Shown one piece after another: positions 59,540 through 64,000 of a stretch of DNA of 64,000 nt. Below the pieces are notes generated by a model that did no database searches, was not told the origin of the DNA, and was given only the letters and a program-made list of their open reading frames with translations. This stretch comes from Atherinomorus stipes (taxonomy: Eukaryota > Chordata > Actinopteri > Atheriniformes > Atherinidae): positions 124,001 through 188,000 of the forward strand of contig JALJCO010003910.1 of the NCBI GenBank assembly GCA_023101725.1. The letters are read 5' to 3'. The translations under genes were made by a program, and so were the position numbers. Within the stretch, counting starts at the first letter, position 1; each line of letters opens with the position of its first letter.

Positions 59540-60710
59540 CCTCATGTATAAAAGGCAGAACCTTCAATGTTGCCTTTAACAATGTGATGTCCAGTGTGTC
59601 CGACTTGTCTTGCAGAGTTGCGTAGGGTTCTGTTCTTGGGCCCCTTTTGTTTTTGCTGTACTTGAAGCCTCTTGGTCAGCTGATTCGTGGTTTTAATAAT
59701 ATGTCTGATCACTTTTATGCAGATGACATTAGTTGTATTGCTCTTTTAATGATTCAGAATTTCACCTTTTATCCGAGCTCCTGGAATGCGTGTCCTTCAT
59801 CATAAACTGGCTGTCCTCAAATTATCTTCAAATCATTTAAAGTAAAACAGAAACACTGATCATTGCCCCAGATAAAAAGATCCCCCTTATCAAGAACCAC
59901 CGTGGTGCTCTGGGCTCGTCTGTCCAAGCGAGCCTTAGGAACCTTGGGGTGGTGTTGGACCGGGCTATGTCTTTGGAGGCTCATTCCCGACAGCTGACCA
60001 AAAGCTCTTCTTATCATCTAAGACATGTCTCAAAAGTCAGGAAAATGTTGTCAAGGGCAGATCTTGAGATGATCATTCATGCTTTTATTTAAACTCGTAT
60101 TGATTATTGTAATTCCATTTTTACTTGTTTTAATAAGAGGACACTCAAAAGACTCCAGTTGGTTCAAAATTCTGCTGCTAGACTTTTATCAGGTTCACCC
60201 AGAACGGTCCCCATCACCCCTATTCTGTCAAATCTTCATTGGCTTCCAGTTAAATTTCGAATTGATTTTAAAATCTTAATATTGACCTTCCAGGCACTGC
60301 ATGGCCCCCCCCCCCGTTATATTATTGATCTGCTGTGTCCCTACACTTCAGGGTGCACCCTCCGTTCCTCAGGCCAGAGTCTCTTGAAGGTCCCAAAGAT
60401 CTTTTCTAAAACCTGGCCTTTAAGACCGTAGCCCCCAGAATGACCTTCCTCTGTCCCTCTGTCTGGTTGACTGTGTGGAAACTTTTAAAAAACAGCTGAA
60501 GACGTTTTAATTTAGGAAAGCTTTTGGTTGATTTGATTGTGATTGACTGGGTTTTATTCTAACATTTTTATGTTTCTTATTATATTTTCCTTTTAATATG
60601 TTATGTCATTCTATTGTTCCAGTTATCCTTTATGTACAGCACTTTGTGATTTTTATCTGTGAAAAGCGCTTTATAAATAAATTTTACTTTTACTTACTTA
60701 CTATCTATAA
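59540..60710 (+). pseudogene. 5'-truncated L2-like LINE: RT palm, thumb and C-terminus, inactive
   Basis: The translated order is that of an L2-clade ORF2 protein: [26 protein letters not shown] (catalytic YADD retained, near 59722), a KTETLIIAP-like segment, SSVQASLRNLGVVLD, then HSRQLTKSS. Next come RLQLVQNSAARLLSG and LHWLPVKFRIDFKILILTFQ, then RYIIDLLCPYTSG. The 3' UTR ends GATTTTTATCTGTGAAAAGC and ACTTACTT tail repeats near 60710. Stops, frameshifts and a C-run at 60307-60316 break the frame. The endonuclease and N-terminal RT are missing, consistent with 5' truncation. The same family lies at 35841-36966 on minus. Confidence 0.85.
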
Positions 60711-61191
60711 TTTAAAAACCGTTTTTATCAAAGGAGTCATGTTGCCCACATACAGCAAAGCAGACTTAAACTATGATACCTCACCACCATTTGCTGTTTT
60801 GTTGGAACACGTTTTGGTCTCATTTGTTCACACAACATTCTCTTGTCAAAATCTACACTGTGATCTTGAAGGGGTGTATTTTATGTTCAGGTTACAAATG
60901 TCATTAAATCTGACGTTGATGTATCGCCCTCTCTTGAACTATGACAGCAGCCTGATTGTCACTGTAAGTCATTTTTTTGTAAGTTGACTGTCTTAGAGGT
61001 TCAGTAACGGCTTCCTATCCAAAATTTGAATAATTGAAGCTTTTTTTTTTACAATAAAGAATTACATGAACGTAACCCTTTTGTCTAATTTTTTAAGTTC
61101 TTTTAGGACTGATGTAAATATATAGGCTATAGGCTATATATATATTGCTTTTGTCCCCACATTATACCATATATGCATGAATATATACAGG
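60711..61191. other. Unassigned noncoding DNA
   Basis: No gene or repeat recognised beyond short A/T runs and a TATATA stretch near 61136. Confidence 0.4.
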
Positions 61192-61361
61192 ACTGTCTCA
61201 GAAAATTAGAATATTGTGATCTGGATTCATTACAAATCAACTGAAATATTGCAAGCCTTTAATTGTTTTAATATTGCTGTTTATGGCATACAGCTTAAGA
61301 AAACTCAAATATCCTATCTCAAAATATTAGAATATCATGAATTCTAATTTTCTGAGACAGT
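61192..61361. mobile_element. Short MITE with perfect 21-bp inverted ends
   Basis: CTGTCTCAGAAAATTAGAAT (within 61192-61212) is exactly mirrored at 61341-61361. Inside, GGATTCATTACAAATCAACT and AAGAAAACTCAAATATC match a common teleost mariner/Tc1-associated short element as I recall it. TA occurs next to both ends, but the left side has extra CAGG. The copy is 170 bp and has no coding capacity. Confidence 0.75.
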
Positions 61362-61892
61362 AGAAAAATTGAAAGACTTCAAATACCTTCAACCACCTCC
61401 AAACATTAAAGTAGCACAACCAAATTGAAGCGGTTTTTGCATTTTGGTGCCCCCTAATGAAGGCTGTTTGGACGTCTTTCTTGCCTCAACGTTAAATCTC
61501 TCTCTAGCAAATAAAAGTCAGTCTGATGCTGACTCTTGCTCTCCCACTTTCTGTCTTTGCCTCGTTTCCTCTGATGTTTTCTTGGTGGTGGTTTTCTTGA
61601 GTGTCAATATCCAGCTGCAGGCATGTGATGCAGTGCCGTAAAGCAAAACACAACTGCCATGTGATGCTCCACACTGGAAAACATCATTGTGAAATACAGT
61701 TTCCAGGCAACGATGGCTCTAGGAATCTGCATGAAGCCCAGTCTGTCATCAAAGCAAGTCAGAGCACAAAGCTAAGGTCAGAAACTGCAATAAATGTAGT
61801 TTTGCTTTAATACTGAGAGAAAAAATAAAACCAAGTGATTCTGAAAGATGCTGAAAGTAGGTTTTAGATAGTAATTAAAAAAGGAAACAGTT
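61362..61892. other. Unassigned noncoding DNA
   Basis: No gene or repeat recognised. Confidence 0.4.
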
Positions 61893-61946
61893 CCTGGATA
61901 GGAAAAAAAGTGCGATATAAATCTAATCCATTATTATTATTATTAC
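61893..61946 (+). mobile_element. SINE/LINE 3'-tail fragment
   Basis: GTGCGATATAAATCTAATCC followed by (ATT)n matches the 3' tail of the SINE at 35966-36303 (GTGTGATATGAATCTAAT). Only the tail remains, so it is a severely 5'-truncated copy. Confidence 0.6.
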
Positions 61947-64000
61947 TATGTAAATGCCAATTGAATTAAATCATCTGAAATCTACCGCATCTAAATTGTA
62001 GCAGCATTTTAGCCTGTTCTGGCTCTGACATCAGTTAACTTCAGCAGTCTCTTGTAAAAGACAAGCAAAACAATGTAAATAACTATAGTATTTAAGGCAA
62101 ATTCAGAATTGTGTGAGTCTTTTTTTGCGCAATGAGATTTTTTTTCATGATTTTGTAATAAGATGAAATGAAAATTACAGTGGAGGGGGTTTCATCAGCC
62201 TCAACCCGGTCTTGCTCTTATACAGGCTTGTTGTATTCGGCAGGGTTTTATTTGTTCGATTAGAAATTCATTTATTTGTTTGTTTGTCCATTACTAACAG
62301 GAAGCCCTATATTTTCACAGGCAGTCGAGCATGCCTTTGCTGTTAATTTCTAATCATGTTGCATAAATGAATTCACTAAGAAAGTTTCTCCTCAGGTGTT
62401 GGCGCTGTGCTCGGGTGCTGTGGAACACACCTATAATTTACTTTTACATCAAAACCTTTTTGCTCTGCAACCATTACGCATGCATTGTTTACAGTGGTGC
62501 AGGGACCTCAGACTGCTGTCCTGCAGGTTTAGATGCACCTCTCCTCTAACATAACCAGTTTAAAACTAAATAGATCCAATGGCTTCTCATCAAATTCTGC
62601 ACAGTGGCCCATTAATTTGAGCCAGATAAGTCTGAGATCCTTGTAATAGTGGTTTATAGCTTAAAATAACCCCATTCAACTTTCCTTCTTTCATTCGCAA
62701 AGCAAAGTTCTGCTCTTCCAGGGATGATGTTGTAAATATTCATAATATACGCTGAGTACTTTCACATTTAATATGCGTGAGCTTGGTAAAACAAAACAAA
62801 AAAAAGTGTTATTTTATTCCCCAAAACATGATAAATTATTCTACCGCATAACTTGCTGTTTTCTTTGTGATTTTCCCCCACTGGCAATCGAGCAGCATTC
62901 CACCCACCCTTTAATTTACTGCTGCAGCACTTCCAACAACAGCTCAGCATTTTGCAGTTAAGAAAACTTTATTGCTGTAAGTGATGTGCCCATGGACTGA
63001 TTAAATGCTTGCATAAAAAAAAAAAATCTTATTGATTTCTAAACAGCAGCTGTGCAACGTGAAGAACAAGGTTACACAGGCAGCCTTTAGTTTCAGCACC
63101 ATGGTCAGTGACACTGAAGTCTGCTGTGTGACACTGTCAGCATGTGCATGTGCGAGATTTTCTAACTGTTCTCACCTCGCTGCTGAGTAAAGCCAAAGAT
63201 GTGTCGACTGTCAGGACGAAAGTGTTAGTGGGAATATGATCAGAGAAGAAACCCTGCTTAGTGTAAGATTCACACTGTCTGCCATATTGGGCACAGTGTG
63301 ATAACATCAGCCTTTGATTGCTTTATGAGGAGATGCTTGGAGCTTCTTTAGGGCGTCTTTAAGGCTTTGAGTGTAGCTGATGTAAAAGTATTTGCAGGTT
63401 TCACTGATTAAACACATCAGCAAACACTTGCCCCTGAGCTTTGCAATAAGTGTGTTTCACTCATTCAGATTCCCATTAATAATAAAAGGGAGTATATGAG
63501 AAAAAGCAGCTCATTATTTAGTCTATTGGCTTCATTATGCAAGTGGTGCCTGTTCACTCCTACACAACTGCATTCTGAGCTGCGACACACCAATTTCCTG
63601 CATAACAAGCCCCACTGACGTGTCCATACACTCTCTCCTTCAATGAAAGGCAACCTCATAAATATTTATTGGTTTCACCGGGTCAAGGTGTAATATCCAC
63701 TTTTTCAACACGGCACAACATGAGCCTCTGCCTCTCATGTAGGAGGCAGGGCATTCATCAGCAGGGTGGAAACAGATACAGCTGAGCCTTGCACCAGATG
63801 CTTCGCAGCCTGGCTGCAGATCTGATTGCATTTTCATTAGAACTGATCTGAGCTATGCTTAACGTCAGGTGATGGAGGGCTTTGACCCCAGCTCACTGGT
63901 TAAATTATGTTAGAAGTAAAATTTCCCTTTTCTCTGCATACTGCATGCAATTCAAAAGCAAGGTTTGCCCTTTTAATAATCCCTGAAAAAACAAATAAAC
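61947..64000. other. Unassigned noncoding DNA
   Basis: 2 kb without a supportable gene or transposon. A 13-base A run lies near 63016. Confidence 0.4.

Noticed and set aside
1..64000. CRISPR arrays, phage, operons or other prokaryotic systems
   Set aside because: The sequence is clearly vertebrate; no regularly spaced repeats or bacterial gene organisation were seen.
1..64000. LTR retrotransposons or endogenous retroviruses
   Set aside because: No paired LTRs, primer-binding site, or gag/pol-like frames were found.

Overview
The window looks like vertebrate, most probably percomorph-type teleost, intergenic or intronic DNA. It is AT-rich, has no dense bacterial-style genes, and is full of microsatellites, tRNA-derived SINEs with target-site duplications, 5'-truncated LINEs, Tc1-, hAT- and piggyBac-like relics, and many short non-autonomous DNA elements (MITEs). 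I find no intact protein-coding gene, rRNA gene or functional tRNA gene. Most open frames are spurious: purine/pyrimidine tracts, SINE bodies or a G-rich LINE UTR.

Layout. 1-9 kb: mostly unassigned DNA with one TTAA-AGG element and a purine-rich tract. 8.4-10.9 kb: nested region of an hAT-like element carrying a 667-bp palindromic foldback element, plus a duplicated 200-bp segment. 11.4-11.7 kb: coding-like fragment broken by stops. 13.8-14.4 kb: second large palindrome. 16.4-18.5 kb: a TTAA-AGG element, then a TIR element holding a relic exon of 7-residue repeats that ends at a splice donor. 18.5-25 kb: 6.5 kb almost free of recognisable repeats. 25-27.5 kb: further DNA elements and a dead LINE reverse transcriptase fragment. 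27.6-29.2 kb: a fossil gene-like exon (coiled coil, then a Tyr/Pro repeat), interrupted by a small element with 8-bp duplications. 31.9-33.2 kb: LINE copy bounded by 13-bp duplications, with a possible 3' transduction. 34.6-37 kb: Tc1 end, then an L2-like LINE with a SINE nested in it. 39.4-42.1 kb: piggyBac relic and a second hAT-like copy. 42.8-43.3 kb: purine tract. 44-50 kb: MITEs and a SINE with a perfect 16-bp duplication. 53-56 kb: SINE and MITEs. 57.5-58.4 kb: the only CpG-rich promoter-like stretch, with a candidate first exon on the minus strand. 59.5-60.7 kb: second L2-like LINE copy. The rest is unassigned.

The elements do not form a pathway. The coherent themes are layered transposition (elements within elements) and a group of unrelated MITEs whose ends all read TTAA-AGG, suggesting TTAA-targeting (piggyBac or Kolobok type) mobilisation. 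The best candidates for a real gene are the CpG-rich first exon near 58.2 kb (minus strand) and the decayed coiled-coil/Tyr-Pro exon near 28 kb (plus strand). All family names come from recalled consensus features; no database search was possible.
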